DNA from: Actinomadura meyerae
Lineage (GTDB): Bacteria > Actinomycetota > Actinomycetes > Streptosporangiales > Streptosporangiaceae
Assembly (NCBI RefSeq): GCF_900188445.1
Contig: NZ_FZOR01000003.1
Span: forward strand, 62,001 to 126,000
Reading direction: 5' to 3'
Length of the DNA stretch: 64,000 nucleotides
Shown here: piece after piece, positions 50,564 to 58,521 of the stretch
Numbering within the stretch: position 1 is the stretch's first letter
Layout: every line of letters begins with the position of its first letter
The notes under the pieces: generated by a model
Seen by the model: only the letters and a program-made list of their open reading frames with translations
Databases searched by the model: none
What the model was told of the DNA's origin: nothing
Program-made: the position numbers and the translations under genes

Positions 50564-51897
50564 GCGAGCACCCGCAGTTCACCGTCAAGATCGACCAGAA
50601 CCGGTACCTCCCCGAGGGCGGACGCGAGGTCCACGCCATCGTGTCCGTCGAGGCCACCGCCGCGGACGGCGTGCCCGTCCCGTCCACCGCCCGCGCGTCC
50701 GAGGTGATCATCATCGACACCTCGGGCTCGATGTCCTATCCCGACACCAAGCTGCGCGCGGCCGTCGCGGCGGCGCAGGTCGCGATCGACACGCTGCGCG
50801 ACGGCGTGGAGTTCGCGGTCGTGTCCGGGTCCAACACGGCCAAGATGATCTTCCCGAGGCATCCGGGGCTGGTCGCGGCGAGCCCGGAGACCCGCGCGGA
50901 GGCCAAGCAGGTGCTGGGCCGGCTGACCGCGGCCGGCGGCACCGCGATCGGGTCGTGGCTGCGGCTGGCGAGCCAGCTGTTCGACACGGTCCCGGGCGGG
51001 ATCCGGCACGCGATCCTGCTGACCGACGGCAAGAACCAGCACGAGACCCCCGAGGAGCTGGACGCGGCGCTGGCGGCCTGCGGCGGCCGGTTCGTCTGCG
51101 ACTGCCGCGGCGTCGGCACCGACTGGGAGGTCGCGGAACTGCGCAAGGTCGCCTCCGCGATGCTCGGCAGCGTCGACATCGTCGCCGACCCGGCCGGGCT
51201 CGTCGCCGACTTCCGGGCGATGACGGAGGCGGCGATGGGCAAGTCCGTCGCCGACGTCGCGCTGCGGGTGTGGACGCCGCAGACGGCGACGCTGCGGTTC
51301 GTCAAGCAGGTGATGCCCTCGGTCGAGGACCTCACCGCCAAGCGCGTCGACTCGGCGCCGCAGGCGGGCGACTACCCGCTCGGCGCGTGGGGCGCGGAGA
51401 GCCGCGACTACCACATCTGCGTCGAGGTCACCCCGGGCCAGGTCGGCGGCAAGGAGCTGCGCGCCGCGTGGGTGCGGCTCGTCGTGCCGGGCGGGCCGGG
51501 CGAGGAGGCGCAGGTCCTCGCGTCCGGGAACGTTCTCGCGCAGTGGACGGACGACGAGGCCCAGTCCACCAAGATCAACGAGCGGGTGGCGCACTACACC
51601 GGGCAGGCGGAGCTGGCCGCCGCGATCCAGGAGGGGCTGCAGGCCCGCCGGGACGGCGACCTCGACACCGCGACCGCGCGGCTCGGCCGCGCGGTCGTGC
51701 TGGCCGACGAGGCGGGCAACGACGCGATCACCGCGATGCTGCGCCGCGTCGTGGACGTCGTCGACCCGGCGACCGGCACCGTCCGGCTGAAGCGCGACAT
51801 CGACAAGGTCGCCGAGATGGAGATCGAGACCCGGTCCACCAAGACGGTCCGGACCCGCAAGGACGAGACGGTGACCACCCGGCGGGGCGAGGGCTGA
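50560..51897 (+). CDS. VWA-domain protein
   Basis: 445 residues. Integrin-type VWA domain with an intact MIDAS: IIDTSGSMS (D53), the AAGGTAIGSWL Thr, and ILLTDGKNQHE. A beta-sandwich-like middle and a helical end (IQEGLQARRDGDLDTATARLGR) follow; the last 40 residues are charged. It overlaps the phosphatase gene by 4 bp. VWA proteins often scaffold phospho-signalling complexes in bacteria (as in Ter-like clusters); that role here is inference. Confidence 0.92.
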   Translation: MSEHPQFTVKIDQNRYLPEGGREVHAIVSVEATAADGVPVPSTARASEVIIIDTSGSMSYPDTKLRAAVAAAQVAIDTLRDGVEFAVVSGSNTAKMIFPRHPGLVAASPETRAEAKQVLGRLTAAGGTAIGSWLRLASQLFDTVPGGIRHAILLTDGKNQHETPEELDAALAACGGRFVCDCRGVGTDWEVAELRKVASAMLGSVDIVADPAGLVADFRAMTEAAMGKSVADVALRVWTPQTATLRFVKQVMPSVEDLTAKRVDSAPQAGDYPLGAWGAESRDYHICVEVTPGQVGGKELRAAWVRLVVPGGPGEEAQVLASGNVLAQWTDDEAQSTKINERVAHYTGQAELAAAIQEGLQARRDGDLDTATARLGRAVVLADEAGNDAITAMLRRVVDVVDPATGTVRLKRDIDKVAEMEIETRSTKTVRTRKDETVTTRRGEG

Positions 51898-51899
51898 GC

Positions 51900-52805
51900 A
51901 TGCCGAGCTGCCCCAGCGGACACCCCTCCCAGGCGGAGGACTACTGCGACGTCTGCGGCGAGCGCATCGGCGACGGCTCGTCCGCCCCGGGCGCCGCGGC
52001 GGCGAGCGCGGCGGGTGCGGCGGGTGCGGCGGCGGCCGGCGCGGTGCCGGGGCCGCCGGCCGGCGGCACGCCCTGCCCGGACTGCGGGACGCCCAGCATC
52101 GACCGCTTCTGCGAGACGTGCGGCTACGACTTCGCGACCGGCGGCGGCCTGCCCACGCCGCGGACGGCTCCCGCCCAGCCCTCGCAACCTTCGCAGCCCG
52201 CACAGTCTGTGCCACCCGTGCAGCCGGCGCAGCCGGGGCCGCCGACCGAGCCGTTCACTCCCCCGCCCGCGCCGCCGCACCGCGGGCCGTCCGAGCCGCC
52301 GCCCGCACCGCAGCCGCCGTCCCCGCCGTCCCCGCCGGTCCCGGTGCCGCCCGTCCCGGCACCGTCCGCGCAGCAGCCGCCCGTGTCCGGCGCCGCCTGG
52401 ACGGCCGTGGTGACGGCCGACCGCGAGTACTTCAACACGGTGATCGCCGAGGAGGGGCCCGACTCCGCGTCGCTGTCGTTCCCCCCGTACGCGCCCGAGC
52501 GGCGGATCCCGCTGACCCGGCGCGAGGTCCGGATCGGGCGGCGGAGCTCATCGCGGCGGTCCCAGCCCGAGATCGACCTCCGGGAGCCGCCCGGGGACCC
52601 CGGCGTCTCCCACGTCCACGCGGTGCTGCTGGCCAAGCCGGACGGCACCTGGACGCTGGTCGACCCCGGCTCCACCAACCGGACCTGCGTCAACGGGTCC
52701 ACCGAGCCCATCCCGTACAACGTGGAGGTCCCCGTCAAGGACGGCGACCGCATCCACGTGGGCGCCTGGACCACCATCACGCTCATCCGAGGCGAGGCGA
52801 CATGA
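51900..52805 (+). CDS. FHA-domain protein with two zinc ribbons
   Basis: 301 residues. Ribbon 1 uses C4, H8, C16, C19 (DYCDVCGERI); ribbon 2 uses C59, C62, C71, C74 (FCETCGYDF). A Pro-rich linker (about 85-165) leads to an FHA domain (about 200-301) with IGRRSSSRR, PGVSHVHAVLL and GSTNRTCVNG, the residues that bind phosphothreonine. It could read kinase-made phosphothreonines or be the GarA-like effector of this system, though no GarA ETTS motif is seen. Confidence 0.93.
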   Translation: MPSCPSGHPSQAEDYCDVCGERIGDGSSAPGAAAASAAGAAGAAAAGAVPGPPAGGTPCPDCGTPSIDRFCETCGYDFATGGGLPTPRTAPAQPSQPSQPAQSVPPVQPAQPGPPTEPFTPPPAPPHRGPSEPPPAPQPPSPPSPPVPVPPVPAPSAQQPPVSGAAWTAVVTADREYFNTVIAEEGPDSASLSFPPYAPERRIPLTRREVRIGRRSSSRRSQPEIDLREPPGDPGVSHVHAVLLAKPDGTWTLVDPGSTNRTCVNGSTEPIPYNVEVPVKDGDRIHVGAWTTITLIRGEAT

Positions 52806-54319
52806 CGGCCGTACAGCAGGCCACGCCGGCGGCGCCGCCCGCCGCTTCTCCTCAGGCGTCCGCGCCGGCCCCGCGGAGCGACGCCCCCGCGCGGCTCGTG
52901 CGGAGCGAGGGCGGCCCGCCCACCGGCGTCGCGCGGCTGCTCCCGCGCACGGTCGCGGCCCGCGTCCGGACGCTGACCGCGCTGTCGCTCGTCCTGCTGG
53001 TGGCCCTGCTCGGCATCGGCTGGGCGGCGATCGCGGACGCCCGCGAGGGCGTGCGGGTCATCGGGCACGACGCGGGCCCGCAGGTCGTCGCCACCGGCGA
53101 CCTGTACTTCCAGCTCAGCGACATGGACGCGCAGCTCGCCAACGCGCTGCTGATCGGCACCGCGCCGGGCGGCGGGCGCGACGAGGCGCTCCGCCGCTAC
53201 GACGACAACCGGCGGAAGGCCGGGGACGCGCTGCTGAAGGCCGCCAAGCTCGCCGACGAGACGACCGAGAACAACACCGCCCGCGACCTGCTCGACGCGC
53301 TCGGCCGCTACGAGCGCCTCGCCGGCCAGGCGCTGCTGCTCGACCGGCAGGCCCCGCACGCGTCCGGGAAGCCGTCGAAGCAGGTCACCGACCTGTACCG
53401 GCAGGCGACCGACCTGATGAAGCTCGACCTGCTCCCCAAGGCGTACAACCTGACGCTCGACAACGGGACCCTCGTCCGGCACACCTACGAGGACAAGCGC
53501 TCGGCGGTGCTCACGGGCCGCACGGGCCTCCTCGTCGCGGGGCTGCTGCTGCTGGCGACGCTGGCCGGCCTCCAGGTCTACCTGGCCAAGCGGTTCCGGC
53601 GGCTGCTGAACGTGCCGCTGGCGGTCGCCACGCTCGGGACGCTCGTCCTGGTCGCCGCGGGCGCGCTCATGCTGACCGGGCAGGCGAACCATCTGCGCAA
53701 GGCCAAGGAGGAGGGCTTCGACTCGATCCTGGCGCTGTCGCGGACGCGCGCCATCAGCAACAGCGCGAGCGCCGACCAGACCCGGTTCCTGCTCGATCCC
53801 GGACGCGCCGACGCCTACGAGCAGGTGTACCTGAGCAAGTCCCAGACGGTCCTCTACCTGAAGGCGGGCAACCTGACGCAGTACAACGCGGCCGTGCAGA
53901 AGGGCCTGTCGTTCGAGCCCGGACGGGCGCCGTTCCTCGGCTTCCTCGGCACCGAGGCCAACCGGCCCGCGGAGTCCGCCGAGCAGAAGGCGCGGCTGAT
54001 GGGCGTCATGAACGAGGCCCTCAGCGCCTACCAGAAGGTCCAGGCCGACGACCGGCGGATGCGCGACCTCGTCAAGGCCGACCGGCGCGACCAGGCCGTC
54101 GCCGCGCGCGGTGCCGCCGCGGCCGACTTCACCCGGTACGACCGCGCCCTGCAGCAGCTCAGCGGCATCCACCAGGACGCCTTCGACGAGGCCGTCGAGG
54201 ACGGGGACGGCGGGACGAGCGGCTGGTACGCCGTGCTGCCGATCGCGGGCGCCGCCATCGCCCTGCTGGTGCTCGCCGGGGTGCGGCCCCGGCTGGCGGA
54301 GTACCGGTGGTCGAAGTGA
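52802..54319 (+). CDS. glnX: GlnX-like membrane sensor protein
   Basis: 505 residues starting at an ATG overlapping the FHA stop. Four transmembrane helices (58-79, 242-262, 271-293, about 480-497) with two extracytoplasmic helical-bundle domains (80-240, 294-478) resembling chemoreceptor-like sensor loops. Mycobacterial GlnX has this topology and links the lipoprotein GlnH to PknG. The next gene is a GlnH-type binding protein overlapping by 13 bp, which supports the name. No cytoplasmic enzyme domain is attached. Confidence 0.82.
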   Translation: MTAVQQATPAAPPAASPQASAPAPRSDAPARLVRSEGGPPTGVARLLPRTVAARVRTLTALSLVLLVALLGIGWAAIADAREGVRVIGHDAGPQVVATGDLYFQLSDMDAQLANALLIGTAPGGGRDEALRRYDDNRRKAGDALLKAAKLADETTENNTARDLLDALGRYERLAGQALLLDRQAPHASGKPSKQVTDLYRQATDLMKLDLLPKAYNLTLDNGTLVRHTYEDKRSAVLTGRTGLLVAGLLLLATLAGLQVYLAKRFRRLLNVPLAVATLGTLVLVAAGALMLTGQANHLRKAKEEGFDSILALSRTRAISNSASADQTRFLLDPGRADAYEQVYLSKSQTVLYLKAGNLTQYNAAVQKGLSFEPGRAPFLGFLGTEANRPAESAEQKARLMGVMNEALSAYQKVQADDRRMRDLVKADRRDQAVAARGAAAADFTRYDRALQQLSGIHQDAFDEAVEDGDGGTSGWYAVLPIAGAAIALLVLAGVRPRLAEYRWSK

Positions 54320-55161
54320 GGGCCCGGCGCGCCGCGGCGGCCGCCCTCGCCGCGCTGGCGGTCCTCGGCGCGGGCGCCGGGTGCGGCGTCGCCGACGCCG
54401 GAGAGGCGTCGGTCGCGGACAAGGACGCGCTCGTCATCGGCGTGAACGGCGACCAGCCCGGCGTGGGGATGCAGACCGGCGGCGGAGCCTACGAGGGCTT
54501 CGACATCGACATCGCCAAGGAGATCGCCGAGCGCCTCGGTGTGGACCGGTCCGCCGTGCGGTTCAAGCGGGTGTCCTCGGCGACGCGCGAGGACATGCTC
54601 CAGAACGGCGACGTCGACCTGGTGGTGGCGAGCTACTCCGTCACGCCCGAGCGCAAGGTCAAGGTCGCGTTCGCGGGCCCCTACTACGTCGCGCACCAGG
54701 ACATCCTCGTCCGCGCGGCCGACGCCGAGAAGGTGAAGAGCATCCACGACCTGGCGGGCCTGCGGCTGTGCAAGGTCCGCGGATCGGTGTCGTTCCCGCG
54801 CATCCACGACGAGCAGGGCGTCGCCGCGCTGCCGGTCGAGCGGGACGGCTACTCCGACTGCCTCACCGACCTCGTGGAGAACCGGCTGGACGCGGTCTCC
54901 ACCGACGACCTGATCCTCGCCGGGCTGGCGGGCAAGGCGTCCGGAAGCGGCCACCGGCTCGCGGTCGTCAACGCGCCGTTCACCGACGAGCCGTACGGCG
55001 TCGGCATCCGCAAGGGCGATGTGGACGGCTGCGAGGCGGTGAACAAGGCCATCACCGGGATGTACCAGGACGGCACGGCGGCGCGCCTGCTGACGCGGTG
55101 GTTCGGCGCCTCGGGGCTGAAGCCGGTCACGACGGTCCCGCAGTTCGAGGGCTGCGTGTGA
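54307..55161 (+). CDS. glnH: GlnH-like amino-acid-binding lipoprotein
   Basis: 284 residues, GTG at 54307 with ggag upstream. Signal peptide with a lipobox ending GAGAGC (Cys near residue 26). Family 3 solute-binding fold (LVIGVNGDQPGVGM, GFDIDIAKEIAERLG, NGDVDLVVASYSVTPERK, DDLILAGLAGK), specific for polar amino acids in this class. No ABC permease is adjacent; binding is probably passed to the membrane protein upstream, as in the mycobacterial aspartate/glutamate sensor. Last gene of the coupled operon. Confidence 0.88.
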   Translation: MVEVRARRAAAAALAALAVLGAGAGCGVADAGEASVADKDALVIGVNGDQPGVGMQTGGGAYEGFDIDIAKEIAERLGVDRSAVRFKRVSSATREDMLQNGDVDLVVASYSVTPERKVKVAFAGPYYVAHQDILVRAADAEKVKSIHDLAGLRLCKVRGSVSFPRIHDEQGVAALPVERDGYSDCLTDLVENRLDAVSTDDLILAGLAGKASGSGHRLAVVNAPFTDEPYGVGIRKGDVDGCEAVNKAITGMYQDGTAARLLTRWFGASGLKPVTTVPQFEGCV

Positions 55162-55348
55162 GCGGCGCCGGTCAGCTGCGGCGCCGCTAGCACGGAGCCG
55201 GTTCCGGCACGCCGCGAAGCAGGGTCGCCGCCACCGTCCGGTCATAGAGATCAATCGGTTGCGTAAGTTCCGGTCGGCGCGCGTGATCGTAAGTTATGGT
55301 CGCGATCAAAACCCGGTCCGGCAATCACCGTCACCCCCGAGGAGCACC

Positions 55349-56536
55349 ATGACGACGGTCATCCTGGTGGTGATGTGCGTCGTGGTGGCCGCGTTCGAGC
55401 TGTACGCCGGCAAGCAGAGCCGAGACCAGGCCAACGCGTTCACCCGCCGGATCGACGAGCTGAACGACCAGGTCACCAAGCAGAACAACGTGCTGGTCAC
55501 GGTGGGCGAGCAGCTCACCGCCGAGCTGTCGCGGGTCAAGCAGGACGTGCTGCCCGCGCTCGACGGCCGGCTCCGGCAGAACACCGGGCAGGTGGAGGAG
55601 CTGGCGGGCCTCGTCCACCGGGCCGACGACTACCTGCGCGCGCAGGCGGACCGGCTGCGCGAGCTGGAGCAGCAGCGGGTCACGCTGGCCGCGCTGCGCC
55701 GCAAGCTCGGCGAGGTCGAGACGTCGGTGCGCGCCGTCACCAGGGCGCACGGCGAGTCGGCGGCCGGGAAGGTCGACGCGGCCCTGGACCGGCTCGCCGA
55801 CATCGAGCGCGGCGGCGCCGAGATCCTGGAGCTGCAGCGCACCCTCACCCGCACCCTGGAGGGCGTCGAGGACGTCGTCGCCGAGCTGCTCCAGTTCACC
55901 GAGGGCGAGCTGGACGACACCGTCACCGCCGCGCTCACCGGCCGTCCCCGCGCCCACGGCGACGCCGTGACCGCCACCGGGCGGCTGTGGACGCGCGACG
56001 GCCGGCTGGAGGACATCCTCACCGAGATGTACGAGCGGTGCGTGCGCGCGAGCCGGCTGAACGTCCGGTTCCGCACCGCCGAGGGCGCGAACGGCACCGC
56101 GCCCGGCGGGCCGGAGCGCCGCCGCTACTTCCTCGGCGGCCACGCCTCCGAGGACCTCGCCGGCGTGTTCAGCGCGCTGCTCATCTCCACCGGCGCCGAC
56201 CTGCCGCACAACGGCGCCCACGAGTCCCGGCGCGGGCTCGCGCGGGTCGAGCCCGGCGTCCCCGCGGGGGTGGAGCCCGCCCGCGCGCCCGAGGACGAGA
56301 CGGCCCTCAAGTCCCTGCTGCGGACGCTCGCCGAGAGCTCGGGCGCCGTCGCGCAGATCGGCCCGCTGCTGGCCGTCCGGACGCGGGACGAGCTGCTGTG
56401 CGCCGTGCTGACGGCCGCGCAGTCGCTGGAGCTGGAGAGCGACGAGGTGTTCTGGGACCCGGCCGCCGCGACCGTCCGGCTGCGGCGGCTGCCGTCCCAT
56501 CAGCTCTGGGACCTCACCGCCTGGGCCGCGCCGTAG
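55349..56536 (+). CDS. Membrane-anchored coiled-coil protein
   Basis: 395 residues from the ATG with gaggag upstream. One N-terminal transmembrane helix (VILVVMCVVVAAFELYA) is followed by about 200 residues of coiled coil (TRRIDELNDQVTKQNNVL, DRLRELEQQRVTLAALRRK) and a mixed C-terminal domain (YFLGGHASEDLAGVFSALLI, HQLWDLTAWAAP). Not a known family to me. Position after the kinase operon suggests an envelope partner; it may have its own promoter in 55162-55348. Confidence 0.78.
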   Translation: MTTVILVVMCVVVAAFELYAGKQSRDQANAFTRRIDELNDQVTKQNNVLVTVGEQLTAELSRVKQDVLPALDGRLRQNTGQVEELAGLVHRADDYLRAQADRLRELEQQRVTLAALRRKLGEVETSVRAVTRAHGESAAGKVDAALDRLADIERGGAEILELQRTLTRTLEGVEDVVAELLQFTEGELDDTVTAALTGRPRAHGDAVTATGRLWTRDGRLEDILTEMYERCVRASRLNVRFRTAEGANGTAPGGPERRRYFLGGHASEDLAGVFSALLISTGADLPHNGAHESRRGLARVEPGVPAGVEPARAPEDETALKSLLRTLAESSGAVAQIGPLLAVRTRDELLCAVLTAAQSLELESDEVFWDPAAATVRLRRLPSHQLWDLTAWAAP

Positions 56537-57147
56537 GGCGCCGCCCCCGAAGGCACCGCCCCCGAAGACCGGGCGCCGGTGGGCGGGGCGCCGTAGACGC
56601 GCACGGTCCGCTCGGCGGGGCCGCCGATGCGCACGTACAGGGGGCATCCGGCGATGCCGGTCAGCGGGTCGACCTCGGCGCACAGCCCGATCCCCGCCGC
56701 GCGGTCGAGGAACACGACGTTCTCCACGGCGCGTGCGCCGCGCACCGCGTACGGGACGGAGTCGGCGTCGCCGGTGTCGATCAGCTCGTCGAACGTCAGC
56801 CGCCGCGCGAACCGCATCAGCGCGTCCGCGTCCACGACCCGGCTCCCGATCGCCGCGGCGGGGCCCGCGGCGACGATGCCGAAGCTCGGGTTCTCCCGGC
56901 CGCGCACGTAGATCTCCCGGTCCGGTTCGAGGCCGCGCCGGCGGTCGGGCACCTGCACGCCGAACCCCGCGCCGGCGGTCAGGTAGGCGGGCGGGCCGAA
57001 CCCGCCGGCCGCCGCCGTCCCGCGCCGGACCCGCACCGCGCCCGCGGGCAGCTCCCAGCCGGGCAGGTACACGCCGAGGCCGCGCAGCAGCAACCGCCAG
57101 ATGGGCCGTCCCGTCACGTCCGGCGCGAACTCCATGGCGACCATCAT
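56500..57147 (-). CDS. Hypothetical protein
   Basis: 215 residues. Soluble, with a Gly/Arg-rich beta pattern (RLLLRGLGVYLPGWELPAG, GFGPPAYLTAGAGFG, RGRENPSFGIVAAGPAAAI) and a disordered Ser/Gly tail. Alternative starts at 57144 and 57135 cannot be excluded. It overlaps the 3' end of the convergent coiled-coil gene by 37 bp. Function unknown. Confidence 0.6.
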   Translation of the reverse strand: MMVAMEFAPDVTGRPIWRLLLRGLGVYLPGWELPAGAVRVRRGTAAAGGFGPPAYLTAGAGFGVQVPDRRRGLEPDREIYVRGRENPSFGIVAAGPAAAIGSRVVDADALMRFARRLTFDELIDTGDADSVPYAVRGARAVENVVFLDRAAGIGLCAEVDPLTGIAGCPLYVRIGGPAERTVRVYGAPPTGARSSGAVPSGAAPYGAAQAVRSQS

Positions 57148-57272
57148 CCGGTGCCGCGGCTCCCGCCGACAAGATCCTCTCGGGGGGCCAGAGCCCTTAC
57201 CGCGCCGCCGCTGCGCGCCGCGCGCCGCGTGGGCTACCGTGGATCCAACCGGATCATGACGAGGACGCCGCC

Positions 57273-57791
57273 GTGAATCTGCAGGACATGATGGTGCACC
57301 GCGACACCTCGTCGCGCACGGTCGACAAGTACCTGATGTCCTACGAGGGGCGCGTCATCGCGGTGCGCCGGCACCCGGCCGTCCTGCTCCCGCCGGCCGC
57401 GATCGTCGTCGGCGGGCTCATCGCGTGCGGCGCCGCCAGCGCGTGGACCGGCATCGGCTGGCTCTGGGCGCTGTGGCTGGTCGCGGTCGGCTACCTCATG
57501 TGGAAGGTCCTCGCCTGGTCGATGGAGTTCTTCCTGGTCACCGAGCACCGGGTGATGGTGGTCAAGGGCGTTCTCAACCGGGACGTGGTGATGATGCCGC
57601 TGTCCAAGGTCACCGACATCACGCTGAACCGGTCGATGACCGGCCGCCTGCTCGGGTACGGGGAGTTCCGCACCGAGTCCGCGGGCCAGAAGAAGTGGTT
57701 GCAGAGCGTCAACTTCATGCCGTACCCGGAGCAGCTCTACCTGGAGGTCTCCTCGGTCATCTTCGGCAGCACCGACGCCTCCCCCGACTGA
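57273..57791 (+). CDS. PH-domain (bPH2, YdbS-like) membrane protein
   Basis: 172 residues from the GTG at 57273. Two transmembrane helices (LLPPAAIVVGGLIACGA and GIGWLWALWLVAVGYLMWKVL) precede a bacterial PH domain (FFLVTEHRVMVVKGVLNRDVVMMPLSKVTDITLNRS, GYGEFRTESAGQ). bPH2 proteins bind membrane lipid or cell-wall precursors and act in envelope maintenance. An adjacent membrane-STAND module follows downstream. Confidence 0.88.
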   Translation: MNLQDMMVHRDTSSRTVDKYLMSYEGRVIAVRRHPAVLLPPAAIVVGGLIACGAASAWTGIGWLWALWLVAVGYLMWKVLAWSMEFFLVTEHRVMVVKGVLNRDVVMMPLSKVTDITLNRSMTGRLLGYGEFRTESAGQKKWLQSVNFMPYPEQLYLEVSSVIFGSTDASPD

Positions 57792-57924
57792 CCGCCTCCC
57801 GCGCCCGGCGGGCCAAGGCCCCGTCTATGCGGGGCATGCCCGGCCGTTTCCGGTCAAGGCAACATTGACGCACTTGTGTCACGTTGCCCAGTGTCCCCGG
57901 CCTCGCCGTGTGAAACTCTCCGGC

Positions 57925-58521
57925 ATGACGCAACAACCACCCGAACCTCCTCCCGCGCAGCCCCCCGCGCCGCCCCAGGTCCCGGGCTCGGTGCTGCGCG
58001 TGCCGCTGGAGGTCGTCCGGCTCCTGAAGGGCGAGCCGGTACTGCTCGGCGGGATGGGCGCGAGCGCGATCGTGGTCATCATCGCGTTCTCGCTGCCGGA
58101 CACGGGACGCCCCTACGCCTGGGTGGTGGCGGGGCTCATGTTCGTCCTCTGCCTCGTGCGCGCCGTCTTCCTGGGCGTGCGGGAGGTCCGCCAGACCGGA
58201 ACCGACCAGATGAGGCACCTGTTCGGCGACGCGGACGGCACCAACCGCCTGGACCTCGGGGCGAAGGTCAAGGCCGACGACATCGATCTGAACTCCTCCC
58301 GGGGGAACGCGGCGCGGATCGGCAAGAAGGGCGTGGTCGGCAACCTCACGATGCGCGCCGGCACGGCACAGCCGCCCGCGCCCCGCCCGCCGGCCGTGGA
58401 CACCCCCGAGCCGCGTGACGCGGAGCATCCCGCCCTCCGGCAGCCCGCCGCGGACGAGGAGCCGGAGTCGTCCACGCGATCGGACCGGGTCGGGCAGGAC
58501 CGGCCGGGTGACCGCGCATGA
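57925..58521 (+). CDS. Membrane protein coupled to a STAND-like ATPase
   Basis: 198 residues. A Pro-rich N-terminus, then two transmembrane helices (AIVVIIAFSLPDTG region and YAWVVAGLMFVLCLVRAVFLGV), a short basic domain (DIDLNSSRGNAARIGKKGVVGNLTM) and a disordered Pro/Glu tail. It overlaps the large ATPase gene by 4 bp (ATGA). It could be the membrane effector or anchor of a STAND signalling pair. No family recognised. Confidence 0.75.
   Translation: MTQQPPEPPPAQPPAPPQVPGSVLRVPLEVVRLLKGEPVLLGGMGASAIVVIIAFSLPDTGRPYAWVVAGLMFVLCLVRAVFLGVREVRQTGTDQMRHLFGDADGTNRLDLGAKVKADDIDLNSSRGNAARIGKKGVVGNLTMRAGTAQPPAPRPPAVDTPEPRDAEHPALRQPAADEEPESSTRSDRVGQDRPGDRA

Noticed and set aside
52124..54172. 682-codon minus-strand frame opposite the FHA and GlnX genes
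   Set aside because: Composition is that of an antisense shadow, and both plus-strand genes have recognisable domains and coupled starts.
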